Source: Pseudomonas pudica (GTDB lineage Bacteria; Pseudomonadota; Gammaproteobacteria; Pseudomonadales; Pseudomonadaceae). Taken from it: 64,000 nt of DNA. The stretch covers positions 62,001 to 126,000 of the forward strand of contig NZ_JADLJS010000009.1 in the NCBI RefSeq assembly GCF_015680405.1, in the 5' to 3' direction. The notes under the pieces were generated by a model. It did no database searches. It worked only from the letters and a program-made list of their open reading frames with translations, and was not told the DNA's origin. Shown here piece by piece: positions 18,144-26,704 of the stretch. The position numbers and the translations under genes are program-made. Every line of letters starts with the position of its first letter. Position 1 is the first letter of the stretch.

Positions 18144-19183
18144 CGCACAAGCAACGTTTGCTCGCCCTGTTCTGCACCGTGCCCGGCCTGTTCGCCTGCC
18201 TGCCCGCCATGGCCCAACCCACGCTGTACCTGGGCATGAACGGCGGCACCATGGAGCGGCTGTTCAGCGACAATATCCTGCCAAGGTTCGAGCAGGCCAA
18301 CGGGGTGAAGGTGGTGATCGTTCCCGGCACCTCGGCCGACATCCTGGCCAAGGTCCAGGCCACGCCGAACAAGCCGTCGATCCATGTGATGGTGCTGGAT
18401 GACGGCATCATGTACCGCGCCATCGGCATGGGCCTGTGCAGCACGCTCAAACCCAACCCGACCTTGGCCCAGTTGCCGGAAAAGGCTTTGATCAAGGACA
18501 AGGCCGCCGCAGTCAGCCTGGGCGTGACCGGGCTTGCCTACAACAGCCGCCTGTTCAAGGCCAATGGCTGGGCAGCGCCTACCTCATGGAACGACCTGGC
18601 CGACCCGCGCTTCAAGGACAAGGTGGTGTTCCAGTCGATGGCATCGTCCACCTTCGGCCTGCATGGTTTCCTGATGTACAACCGCCTGCACGGCGGTAGC
18701 GATACCGACGTCAACCCGGGCTTCGCCGCCTGGCAGAAGAACGTGGGCCCGAACGTGCTGGAGTACATCCCCAACTCGGCCAAGCTCTCGGAAATGGTGC
18801 AAACCGACGAAGCCGCGCTGTTCCCGCTCACCCCCACCCAGGTGACGGCGCTGAAGCTCAAAGGCATCCCGGTGGAGTACGCCGCGCCCAAGGAAGGTGC
18901 CGTGGTGCTCAACCAGGCCGAATGCGTCACGGCCCACAACGACCAGCCGGAGCTTGCGCAGAAGCTCGCCGAGTTCCTGCTCAGCCCCGAGGCGCAGTCG
19001 CCGGCACTGGAGCTGGGTGACCAGATCCCGTCCAACCCCAACACGCCCACCAGCGACAAGACCCGTGGCCAGGTCGAAGCCATGCAGACCTACCTGCAGA
19101 CCGCCGTGACCATCGACTGGGACCAGGTCAACACCCAGCGCCCCGAGTGGAACGCGCGCTGGAACCGCCAGATCGAAAGATAA
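18140..19183 (+). CDS. Periplasmic substrate-binding protein (PotD-like)
   Basis: 347 residues with a clear signal peptide (LLALFCTVPGLFACLPAMA, cleavage before QPTLYLG). The remainder has the extracellular-solute-binding fold of family 2 (spermidine/putrescine, iron, opine). It ends the operon, so all parts of the importer are present. The start overlaps the oxidoreductase stop (ATGA); the longer open frame upstream lies inside that gene. Confidence 0.92.
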   Translation: MTHKQRLLALFCTVPGLFACLPAMAQPTLYLGMNGGTMERLFSDNILPRFEQANGVKVVIVPGTSADILAKVQATPNKPSIHVMVLDDGIMYRAIGMGLCSTLKPNPTLAQLPEKALIKDKAAAVSLGVTGLAYNSRLFKANGWAAPTSWNDLADPRFKDKVVFQSMASSTFGLHGFLMYNRLHGGSDTDVNPGFAAWQKNVGPNVLEYIPNSAKLSEMVQTDEAALFPLTPTQVTALKLKGIPVEYAAPKEGAVVLNQAECVTAHNDQPELAQKLAEFLLSPEAQSPALELGDQIPSNPNTPTSDKTRGQVEAMQTYLQTAVTIDWDQVNTQRPEWNARWNRQIER

Positions 19184-19219
19184 GCCGATGGCCTGGGCCG
19201 CTCCCACCCCTTTGCTTAC

Positions 19220-19309
19220 CCTGTGGGAGCGGCTTTAGCCGCGAAGAATCCAGCGCGGTGCATGGCACCGGCTGCGCCGGTGTTCGCGGCTGAAGCCGCT
19301 CCCACAGGG
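19220..19309. repeat. REP pair (inverted)
   Basis: Two inverted REP copies, CTGTGGGAGCGGCTTTAGCC and its partner near 19285-19308, around a GC hairpin (ACCGGCTGCGCCGGT). It sits between convergent genes (19183 and 19395) and could act as a bidirectional transcript end. The stems carry GGCT...AGCC instead of the GGGY...RCCC of the other copies. Confidence 0.85.
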
Positions 19310-19394
19310 TCCCGGCTAGCTCAATGAATCATGTTCAGTTCTATGAGATCCAGTTTCCCGGGAAGACGGCAACACGCCTCCAAACCCTAACACC

Positions 19395-20165
19395 TCAATC
19401 CAGCACCGGCCGCAACAACGCCTGCGCCTCGTACAGGGTCGGCAGATACCGCAAGCGTATTTCATCCACACTCAACCGCGAAGCATGGGTGGTGATGGTC
19501 AATGTCGCTTTCAGCCGGCCGGCCCGGTCCAGCAGTGGCACACCCAGCACGCGCATGCCGACTTCATACTCCTGGTCCACGATACAGAACCCTTGCTCCC
19601 TCACCCGCAGCAACTCCGCCTCCAGTTGCAACCGGTCCGTCTGCGTATAAGGCGTCAACCCCCGCAGCGGGTTACGCGATAAGTAGGCATCCCGTTCTCC
19701 CTCATCCAGCCAGGCCAGCCAGACACGCCCGCCGGCGGTGCAATACATCGGCACCCGCGAACCCGGCCGGATCGACAACGAGGCCACATGGCTGTAGCGG
19801 CTGCGTACCAGGTGGATGATCTCGTCACCATCACGGGTACCCACCGACACATGCTCCTGCGTCTGCCTCGCCACCTGCTCGACGATCGGCCGCAGCATGC
19901 GCGGCAATTGCGCCGAGTCCACATACGCCTGGCCGAGGCGCAGCGCCTTGGGCGTAAGCCAGTACTCACGGCTGTCGGTTTCGGCAAACCCTTCGTGCAC
20001 CAAGGTCAACAGAAACCGCCGCGCGGCACTGGGGGTAAGGCCGGACAGCCTGGCCGCCTGCGGCACGCTCAGGCGCGGCTGCTCGGCGCTGAACAGCTGC
20101 ATGAGCGCCAGGCCTTTCTGCAAGCCGGCGATCAAGTCACGAGGATGGATAGCGGGGGTGTTCAT
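19395..20165 (-). CDS. IclR-family regulator, PcaR/PobR-like subgroup
   Basis: 256 residues. The N-terminal helix-turn-helix reads LSVPQAARLSGLTPSAARRF, and the effector domain runs from about residue 80 to the end (DGDEIIHLVRSRY, TAGGRVWLAWLD). The wording is typical of the PcaR/PobR/CatR group of aromatic-acid regulators in Pseudomonas. It is divergent from the AroE-like gene, with a perfect 15-bp palindrome between them that resembles the PcaR site. Whether it activates or represses is not visible. Confidence 0.9.
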   Translation of the reverse strand: MNTPAIHPRDLIAGLQKGLALMQLFSAEQPRLSVPQAARLSGLTPSAARRFLLTLVHEGFAETDSREYWLTPKALRLGQAYVDSAQLPRMLRPIVEQVARQTQEHVSVGTRDGDEIIHLVRSRYSHVASLSIRPGSRVPMYCTAGGRVWLAWLDEGERDAYLSRNPLRGLTPYTQTDRLQLEAELLRVREQGFCIVDQEYEVGMRVLGVPLLDRAGRLKATLTITTHASRLSVDEIRLRYLPTLYEAQALLRPVLD

Positions 20166-20222
20166 CTATTCGACTCGCAAGCAGGGCAAAAACAGCCGAT
20201 TACCGCGATAACCGGATCAAGG

Positions 20223-20237
20223 ATGCGATTATCGCAT
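20223..20237. promoter_or_regulatory. Candidate IclR operator, ATGCGATTATCGCAT
   Basis: Perfect 15-bp palindrome in the 155-bp divergent gap between the IclR gene and the AroE-like gene. The reverse complement of the known P. putida PcaR site (GTTCGATAATCGCAC) is GTGCGATTATCGAAC, which shares TGCGATTATCG with it. Related half-sites (ATTACCGCGATAA, GATCAGCGCATTG) flank it. The AroE-like start has a perfect Shine-Dalgarno TAAGGAGGT at 20308-20316. Confidence 0.6.
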
Positions 20238-20320
20238 TAAACGCCCGATCAGCGCATTGTTGCCAACGACCCCCTTGCCTCACCCTTGGCCTCCATAACA
20301 ACGCCAATAAGGAGGTCAGC

Positions 20321-21130
20321 ATGATTCGTGGTTCCACTGAACTGGTCGCCATCGTCGGTTCGCCCATTGCCCAGGTGAAGTCCCCGGACAACTTCAACAC
20401 CTGGTTCGCCAACAACAACTGCAACCTGGCCATGCTGCCCATCGACCTGCATGAGGCTGCACTGGATACCTTCGCCGGTACCCTGCGCGGCTGGCAGAAC
20501 CTGCGTGGGTGCGTGGTCACCGTGCCATACAAGCAGGCCCTGGCCAGCCGCCTTGATGGCCTGAGCGAACGTGCAGCCGCGCTGGGCTCGGTCAATGTGA
20601 TTCGCCGTGAGCGTGACGGTCGCCTGCTGGGCGACAACGTGGACGGCGCCGGCTTCCTCGGTGCTGCGCGCAAACATGGTTTCGAGCCGGCAGGCAAGCG
20701 GGCACTGGTGATCGGTTGTGGCGGGGTCGGCAGTGCCATTGCCTATGCACTGGGCGAGGCCGGCATCGCCAGCGTCACCCTCAGCGACCCCAGCACCGCA
20801 CGCGTGGGCGCTGTTTGCGAGCTGCTCGGCAATGCCTTCCCCAAGGTCGAACTCGCCACCCGGGTCGACGGGCTGGAAGGCTTCGACCTGCTGGTCAACG
20901 CCTCCCCTGTCGGCATGGGCGGTAGCGCGGAGCTGCCGCTGCCTGCCGCCCTGCTCGCCACCTTGCAGCCCGAAACCCTGGTCGCCGACGTGGTCACCTC
21001 GCCCGAGATCACCCCGCTGCTCAACCGGGCACGCCAGGTTGGCTGCACAGTCCAGACCGGCCCGGAAATGGCCTTCGCCCAACTCGGGCACCTGGGCGCC
21101 TTCATGGGCGTCACGCCGCTGGAGATCTGA
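20321..21130 (+). CDS. Shikimate dehydrogenase-like oxidoreductase (RifI2-type)
   Basis: 269 residues with the two AroE domains. The catalytic Lys-Asp pair is present (VTVPYKQ near residue 70 and DNVDGAGF near 108), followed by the NAD(P) motif VIGCGGVGSAIA. The substrate loop is PIAQVKSPDNFN where biosynthetic AroE has PISHSLSP: the first of two serines that hold the carboxylate is Val. That and the catabolic neighbourhood point to one of the AroE paralogues of P. putida (RifI2 group) acting on a related hydroaromatic ring alcohol, not to aromatic amino-acid synthesis. Strong TAAGGAGGT ribosome site. Confidence 0.88.
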   Translation: MIRGSTELVAIVGSPIAQVKSPDNFNTWFANNNCNLAMLPIDLHEAALDTFAGTLRGWQNLRGCVVTVPYKQALASRLDGLSERAAALGSVNVIRRERDGRLLGDNVDGAGFLGAARKHGFEPAGKRALVIGCGGVGSAIAYALGEAGIASVTLSDPSTARVGAVCELLGNAFPKVELATRVDGLEGFDLLVNASPVGMGGSAELPLPAALLATLQPETLVADVVTSPEITPLLNRARQVGCTVQTGPEMAFAQLGHLGAFMGVTPLEI

Positions 21131-21134
21131 AGCC

Positions 21135-22868
21135 ATGCCGACGCATGAACATGCGCAACACAACTTTGACCTGGTCGTGCTGGGCAGTGGCGCCGGTGGC
21201 TTTACCGCTGCCGCCACGGCCGCGCGCCATGGGCTGAAAGTGCTGGTGGTGGAAAAGGCCGAACACTTTGGCGGCACCTCGGCAATTTCCGGCGGGGCGG
21301 TGTGGCTCTACGGTACCGATCAAGCCCGCGCCGCCGGTGCGGTGGACTCCTCCGAGGCCATCCGCACCTACCTCAGGCAGGTCATCGGCGACGGCTACGA
21401 TCCCGCCCTGGCCGACGCCTTCATCGAGCATGGCCACCAGGCGCTGCGCTGGCTGGAGCAGAACACCGAACTGCGCTATGCCCTGCGCCCGCACTCGCCG
21501 GACTATTATCCGGACGCCCCGGGTGCCACCCAGTTTGGCCGGGCGCTGGAAATGGTCGAGTACGACGGCAAGCAGCTCGGGCAGCACTTCAAGAACCTGA
21601 AGATGCCGCCGCCCGGCATGCTGCTGTTTGGCGGCATGATGGTCAACCGCGTGGATATCCAGCATTTTCTCAGTATCCGCCGCTCGCCCCGGTCGCTGTG
21701 GCATTGCCTGAAGCTGATGGCGCGTTATGCGCGGGACCGCCTGAGCCACCCGCGCGGCACGCGGCTTACCACCGGCAACGCCTTGATCGCCCGCCTGGCC
21801 AGCAGCGCCTTCGCCCATGGCACGCAGCTGTGGTTACGCAGCGAAGCCCTGGAACTGATCGTCGAACGCGGCGTGGTCACCGGCGTGGTGGTGCAACGCG
21901 AAGGGCGCCGTGAGCGGGTGCTGGCGCGGGGCGGAGTGGTGTGCGCCATGGGCGGGTTCGCTGCAGGCGCGCTCGCCGACAGCTACCGGCCGGCCCGGCA
22001 AGCGCCGCACCTGACCATGTCACCGCCCACCAATGACGGCGCTGCCCTGCGCCTTGGCCAAGCCGTGGCCGCGGCCCAGGGCGAAGGCCTGGTGGCCAAC
22101 TTCTTCTGGGCACCGGTTTCCGAATTGCGGCATGCCAGTGGCGAGCATGAACGCTTCCCGCACCTGGTCACCGACCGCGCCAAACCAGGCGTGATCGCGG
22201 TGAGCCCGGACGGGCGACGCTTCGTCAACGAATCCGATTCCTACCACCACTTCGTGCAGACCATGTTCGCCAAAGGCATCGCCAGCTGCTGGCTGGTCTG
22301 CGACGCCGAGGCGATGAACCGCTACGGCCTGGGCCTGGCGCGGCCAAAGCCGGTGGACAACCAGGCATTGATCGACGCCGGCTACCTGTACCGCGCCGCA
22401 ACAGCGCAGGCCCTGGCCAAGGCCATTGGCGTCGACCCACAGGTGTTCATGCAGACCCTGGAGCAGTTCAACGCCGACGCACGCAACGGCATCGACCGCG
22501 CGTTCGGCAAAGGCGGCAACAGCTACAACCGCTACATGGGCGACCCACAACACATGCCCAACCCATGCCTCGCGCCGCTGACCAGCGGCCCGTTCTACGC
22601 CATCCGCATCCACACCGGCGACCTCGGTTCGGCCTGCGGGCTGGTGACCAACGCTCAAGCCAACGTGCTGAACCGCGATGGCCAGCCGATTGCCGGGCTG
22701 TATGCAGTCGGCAACGACATGAACTCACTGATGAAAGGCACCTACCCTGGCCCCGGTATCACCCTGGGCCCTGCCCTCACCTTCGGCTGGCTCGCTGCCA
22801 ACCACATCGCCGCGCGCCTGCAGGCGCCAACCACCCACATGGAGACTCCAGCATGTACTACGAACTGA
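21135..22868 (+). CDS. FAD-dependent dehydrogenase, 3-ketosteroid delta1-dehydrogenase-like (1)
   Basis: 577 residues. FAD motif VVLGSGAGGFTAAATAARHG, GGTSAISGGAVW, and a C-terminal YPGPGITLGPALTFG that corresponds to the flavin- and substrate-side loop of ketosteroid delta1-dehydrogenases and flavocytochrome fumarate reductases. These enzymes put a double bond next to a ring ketone. The ATG at 21135 lies 4 bases after the AroE-like stop; upstream frame is shadow. The end overlaps the NIPSNAP gene by 16 bases. Paralogues are at 23208 and 29701. Confidence 0.88.
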   Translation: MPTHEHAQHNFDLVVLGSGAGGFTAAATAARHGLKVLVVEKAEHFGGTSAISGGAVWLYGTDQARAAGAVDSSEAIRTYLRQVIGDGYDPALADAFIEHGHQALRWLEQNTELRYALRPHSPDYYPDAPGATQFGRALEMVEYDGKQLGQHFKNLKMPPPGMLLFGGMMVNRVDIQHFLSIRRSPRSLWHCLKLMARYARDRLSHPRGTRLTTGNALIARLASSAFAHGTQLWLRSEALELIVERGVVTGVVVQREGRRERVLARGGVVCAMGGFAAGALADSYRPARQAPHLTMSPPTNDGAALRLGQAVAAAQGEGLVANFFWAPVSELRHASGEHERFPHLVTDRAKPGVIAVSPDGRRFVNESDSYHHFVQTMFAKGIASCWLVCDAEAMNRYGLGLARPKPVDNQALIDAGYLYRAATAQALAKAIGVDPQVFMQTLEQFNADARNGIDRAFGKGGNSYNRYMGDPQHMPNPCLAPLTSGPFYAIRIHTGDLGSACGLVTNAQANVLNRDGQPIAGLYAVGNDMNSLMKGTYPGPGITLGPALTFGWLAANHIAARLQAPTTHMETPACTTN

Positions 22869-23173
22869 GAACCTACACCCTCGACCCACTGAAAATGGCC
22901 GACTGGCTGAGCCTGTACCAAAGCCACGCGCTGGAGGTGCAACGCGAGCACCTGGGTAACCTGGTCGGCTTTTTCACCAGCGAGTTCGGCGAAGTCAACC
23001 AGGTGGTGCATGTCTGGGGCTATGCCAGCCTCGACGAACGCATGGCACGCCGCGCAGCCATGGCAGCGGACCCGCGTTGGGCAGAGTTTTCAAGGCGCAA
23101 CCGCGAGTTGGGCGCGGTGTTGCACTTGCAGTCACGCCTGCTGCGGCCCACCGGTTTTTCGCCGCTGCAGTAA
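22853..23173 (+). CDS. NIPSNAP-family protein
   Basis: 106 residues, starting MYYELRTYTLDPLKMADWL, the hallmark opening of NIPSNAP proteins, which have a ferredoxin-like fold related to dimeric alpha/beta-barrel monooxygenases. Biochemical role unknown; in bacteria it is often found in catabolic operons. It begins inside the end of the preceding flavoprotein gene and is followed 34 bases later by the second flavoprotein, so it is very likely co-transcribed. Confidence 0.88.
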   Translation: MYYELRTYTLDPLKMADWLSLYQSHALEVQREHLGNLVGFFTSEFGEVNQVVHVWGYASLDERMARRAAMAADPRWAEFSRRNRELGAVLHLQSRLLRPTGFSPLQ

Positions 23174-23207
23174 AACCTCTTCCTCCTACGCCTGAGCGGA
23201 CCCCAAC

Positions 23208-24887
23208 ATGCAACCCCTCGAATGTGACGTACTCGTCATCGGCTCCGGCGCCTCTGGCCTGGCTGCCGCCGTTACTGCCGCCCATCACGGCCTGCAGGTG
23301 ATCGTCGCGGAAAAAGCCAGCCAGTTGGGCGGCACCAGCGCCTGGTCGGGGGGCTGGCTGTGGATACCGCGCAACCCGCTGGCCATTGCCGAAGGCATCG
23401 TCGAGACCGACGATGCCCCGGAGCGCTACCTGCGTGAGCAAACCCACGTCAGCGAACTGGACCCGCGCCAGCGCGCCTTCCTGCACCATGGCCCGGAGAT
23501 GGTGGCGTTCTTCCAGCAACATACCGCCGTACAGTTCCAGTGCGGCAGCCGCATGCCCGACATGCGCGAAGGCGACGGCAGCGCGCGCGGTGGCCGATCG
23601 CTGTGTGCGCTGCCATACGACGGGCGCCTGCTCGGGCCCTGGCTGCACAAGCTGCGCCCACCGCTGGACATCGTCAGCCTGGCCGGCATGGGCATTGCCG
23701 GCGGCGCCGACATGGCCGCCTTCTTCAACGCCACGCGCTCGCCCGCGGCCGCGCTGCATGTGGGCAAACGCCTGCTGCGCCATGGTCGCGACCTGCTGCT
23801 GCACCGGCGCGGCCTGCACCTGGTCAATGGCAATGCCCTGGTGGCACGGCTGCTGCGCAGCGCCCTGGACCTTGGCGTGACGCTCCTGACCGACAAGCCG
23901 GCCAGTCGCCTGCTGGGCGATGGCCGGGTCAGCGGCGCACAGTTTGCCGATGGCCAGATGATCAACGCCCGCCGCGGTGTGGTTTTGGCCTGCGGTGGCT
24001 TTGCGCATGATCGCCAGCGCATCGCGCAACTGATGCCGCATGCGCCGGAAGGTACCCAGCATTACTCCGCAGCCCCCAGGGAAAACAGCGGTGACGGCCT
24101 GCGCCTGGGCGAACAGGCCGGTGGCCTGGTCCAGGTGACTGCGCCCCATGCGGGTGCCTGGGCACCTGTGTCGCGGGTGCCGCGCAGCGATGGCAGTTTC
24201 GGCCATTTCCCGCACTTGATCGATCGTGCCAAGCCCGGTTTCATCGCCGTGCGCCGCGATGGCCGGCGCTTCGTCAACGAGGCAGATTGCTACCACGACT
24301 TCATGAACGCGCTGTTCGCCGCCACCCCGCAGGGGGAAGCGCCGGAAGCATGGCTGATCTGCGACCATGCCGCGCAACGTCGCTATGGTATCGGCTGGGC
24401 CAAGCCCTTCCCTTTCCCCACCCGCCACTATCAACGCTGCGGTTACCTGCACAGCGGTCGCACGCTGGAGGAACTGGCGCAGCGCTGCGGGATCGACGCC
24501 GCGCAGTTGCAGCGCACGGTGAACGGTTTCAACCGCCATGCAGCCCAGGGTGAAGATCCGGTTTTCCGGCGTGGTGTATCGGCCTACAACCGTGCCCAAG
24601 GCGAGCCGCTGCAAGCCCCCAATCCATCGCTGCGGCCACTGCTGCACGGTCCGTTCCACGCAGTGAAACTGTTGCCGGGCAGCCTGGGTACCTTCGCCGG
24701 CCTGGGCACGGATGCCTCGGCCCGGGTACTGGACCGCCATGCGCGGCCGATCCCCGGGTTGCATGCGGTGGGCAACGACATGGACAGTGTGATGGGCGGG
24801 CATTACCCGAGTGGCGGTATTACCTTGGGGCCGGGGATGACATTCGGTTATCTGGCCGCAAGAGCGTTGAGTACCTTGACCACCTGA
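23208..24887 (+). CDS. FAD-dependent dehydrogenase, 3-ketosteroid delta1-dehydrogenase-like (2)
   Basis: 559 residues. Same family as the genes at 21135 and 29701: VLVIGSGASGLAAAVTAAHH, GGTSAWSGGWLWIPRNP and YPSGGITLGPGMTFGYLA. By eye it is closer to the 29701 protein (shared SAW/TAW, WIPRNP/WVPRNP and YPSGGI) than to its operon neighbour, so the pair at 21135 and 23208 is not a recent tandem duplication. Probably acts on a cyclic ketone or acid after the dehydrogenase step. Confidence 0.88.
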   Translation: MQPLECDVLVIGSGASGLAAAVTAAHHGLQVIVAEKASQLGGTSAWSGGWLWIPRNPLAIAEGIVETDDAPERYLREQTHVSELDPRQRAFLHHGPEMVAFFQQHTAVQFQCGSRMPDMREGDGSARGGRSLCALPYDGRLLGPWLHKLRPPLDIVSLAGMGIAGGADMAAFFNATRSPAAALHVGKRLLRHGRDLLLHRRGLHLVNGNALVARLLRSALDLGVTLLTDKPASRLLGDGRVSGAQFADGQMINARRGVVLACGGFAHDRQRIAQLMPHAPEGTQHYSAAPRENSGDGLRLGEQAGGLVQVTAPHAGAWAPVSRVPRSDGSFGHFPHLIDRAKPGFIAVRRDGRRFVNEADCYHDFMNALFAATPQGEAPEAWLICDHAAQRRYGIGWAKPFPFPTRHYQRCGYLHSGRTLEELAQRCGIDAAQLQRTVNGFNRHAAQGEDPVFRRGVSAYNRAQGEPLQAPNPSLRPLLHGPFHAVKLLPGSLGTFAGLGTDASARVLDRHARPIPGLHAVGNDMDSVMGGHYPSGGITLGPGMTFGYLAARALSTLTT

Positions 24888-24929
24888 GTTTACGTTGCCC
24901 CTTGCTTCGCCCGCAGGCCCAACGCAAAC

Positions 24930-24944
24930 GTTCGGTAACCGAAC
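24930..24944. promoter_or_regulatory. Candidate IclR/PcaR-type operator, GTTCGGTAACCGAAC
   Basis: Perfect 15-bp palindrome in the 190-bp gap before the MFS gene. It starts with GTTCG and has the TA-rich centre of the P. putida PcaR site GTTCGATAATCGCAC. It resembles the 20223-20237 palindrome in length and layout, so both may be read by the IclR protein encoded at 19395. The rest of 24888-25077 shows nothing I can name. Confidence 0.55.
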
Positions 24945-25077
24945 ACTAGCCCCTACCTCGAATTGACGCTGCCGCCTCCACTGCTCACCATGCACCGGCC
25001 TTGCGTGCCCCCTGCCTGGGACTTGGTCACGCACCTGTAGCACCGCAGCTAATACAATTTCAAGAAACGAGCAGTCT

Positions 25078-26403
25078 ATGAACCACTCCAAGATCACCCC
25101 CGCCGCCCCCCGGATGCACCAGGGTTCGATCGGCGACAAGCTTCGCGGCGCCTTCGGCGTCGGCAAGACCCGTTGGGGCATGCTCGCCCTGGTGTTCTTC
25201 GCCACCACCCTGAACTACATCGACCGTGCCGCGCTCGGCATCATGCAGCCCGTCCTGGCCAAGGAAATGGGCTGGACGGCCATGGACTACGCCAACATCA
25301 ACTTCTGGTTCCAGGTCGGCTACGCGGTCGGCTTCCTGCTGCAAGGCCGGCTGATCGACAAGGTCGGGGTAAAACGCGCGTTCTTCTTCGCCGTGCTGCT
25401 GTGGAGCCTGGCCACCGGCGCTCACGGCCTGGCCACCTCGGCGGCTGGCTTCATGGTCTGCCGCTTCATCCTCGGCCTGACCGAGGCCGCCAACTACCCG
25501 GCCTGCGTGAAGACCGTGCGCCTGTGGTTCCCGGCTGGCGAACGAGCCATCGCTACCGGCCTGTTCAACGCCGGCACCAACGTCGGTGCCATGGTCACCC
25601 CCGCCCTGCTGCCGCTGATTCTGGCTGTGTGGGGCTGGCAGGCCGCGTTCATCGCCATGGGCAGCCTGGGCCTGGTGTGGGTGGTGCTGTGGGTGCTGAA
25701 GTACTACAACCCTGAAGATCACCCGCGCGTGCGCCAGAGCGAGGTGGAGTACATCCAGCAGGATGACGAGCCCGAGCCGACCCGCGTGCCGTTCAGCCAC
25801 ATCCTGCGCCTGCGTGGCACCTGGGCGTTCGCGGTGGCTTACGCGATTACCGCACCGGTGTTCTGGTTCTATTTGTACTGGCTGCCACCGTTCCTCAACC
25901 AGCAGTACAGCCTGGGCATCAACGTGACCCAGATGGGTATCCCGCTGATCATCATCTGGCTGACGGCAGACTTCGGCAGCATTGGCGGCGGCATCCTGTC
26001 GTCCTGGCTCATCGGCCGTGGCGTGCGCGCTACCACGGCGCGGCTGGTGTCGATGCTGATCTTCGCCTGCACCATGGTCAGCGTCATCTTTGCCGCCAAC
26101 GCCAGTGGCCTGTGGGTCGCGGTGGCGGCCATCTCGCTGGCGGTGGGCGCACACCAGGCATGGACGGCGAATATCTGGAGCCTGGTGATGGACTACACGC
26201 CCAAGCACCTGGTGAGCACGGTGTTCGGTTTCGGCAGCATGTGCGCTGCGATTGGCGGGATGTTCATGACGCAGATTGTCGGTAGCGTGCTGACCGCTAC
26301 CAACAACAACTATGCCGTGTTGTTCACCATGATCCCGGCGATGTACTTCCTGGCGCTGGTGTGGATGTACTTCATGGCGCCGCGCAAGATCGAGAGCGCC
26401 TGA
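25078..26403 (+). CDS. MFS transporter, anion:cation symporter (ACS) type
   Basis: 441 residues, twelve predicted helices. The first-helix motif TTLNYIDRAALGIMQPVLAK is typical of ACS-family importers of sugar acids, phthalate and hydroaromatic acids; CRFILGLTEAANYPA is the conserved TM4 region. It is the likely entry route for the substrate of the surrounding oxidoreductases. A strong terminator follows. I cannot narrow the substrate beyond an organic anion. Confidence 0.9.
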   Translation: MNHSKITPAAPRMHQGSIGDKLRGAFGVGKTRWGMLALVFFATTLNYIDRAALGIMQPVLAKEMGWTAMDYANINFWFQVGYAVGFLLQGRLIDKVGVKRAFFFAVLLWSLATGAHGLATSAAGFMVCRFILGLTEAANYPACVKTVRLWFPAGERAIATGLFNAGTNVGAMVTPALLPLILAVWGWQAAFIAMGSLGLVWVVLWVLKYYNPEDHPRVRQSEVEYIQQDDEPEPTRVPFSHILRLRGTWAFAVAYAITAPVFWFYLYWLPPFLNQQYSLGINVTQMGIPLIIIWLTADFGSIGGGILSSWLIGRGVRATTARLVSMLIFACTMVSVIFAANASGLWVAVAAISLAVGAHQAWTANIWSLVMDYTPKHLVSTVFGFGSMCAAIGGMFMTQIVGSVLTATNNNYAVLFTMIPAMYFLALVWMYFMAPRKIESA

Positions 26404-26426
26404 ACGCGCTAGCCACTTACCTCTAC

Positions 26427-26450
26427 GGGGCCCTTGCGGGCCCTTTTTTT
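26427..26450 (+). terminator. Rho-independent terminator
   Basis: GGGGCCCTTGCGGGCCC hairpin followed directly by seven T, 23 bases after the MFS stop codon. It closes the flavoprotein/MFS transcript. Confidence 0.88.
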
Positions 26451-26487
26451 GGCCAGTCAGCAATCAGTAATTTGCCTGCCCGGCCTC

Positions 26488-26569
26488 ATCGCCGGCAAGC
26501 CAGCTCCCACAGGTACAGCGTTGTTCTCGAGGTTGTCGCTGTACCTGTGGGAGCTGGCTTGCCGGCGAT
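26488..26569. repeat. Inverted REP-like pair with perfect 33-bp arms
   Basis: Arms 26488-26520 and 26537-26569 are exact reverse complements, separated by 16 bases. They contain a REP variant (GCAAGCCAGCTCCCACAGG). The gap 26404-26704 between convergent genes also holds the terminator above and a degenerate REP near 26645-26695, and nothing else. Confidence 0.85.
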
Positions 26570-26704
26570 AGGGCCATCAGCCTCACCGCAAATCTGCAGC
26601 TCCCACAAGGCCCCTGCCAGGGCAGTGAATCATGTGCAGCTCTGTAGGAGTAGCGTGCCCGCGAACACGGGCGGTAGCCCGTGCCATGCGCCGCATTCTA
26701 TAAA

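Noticed and set aside
25060..26463. 467-codon open frame opposite the MFS gene
   Set aside because: Antisense frame: low complexity, no motif, and it runs through the terminator and REP-like region.
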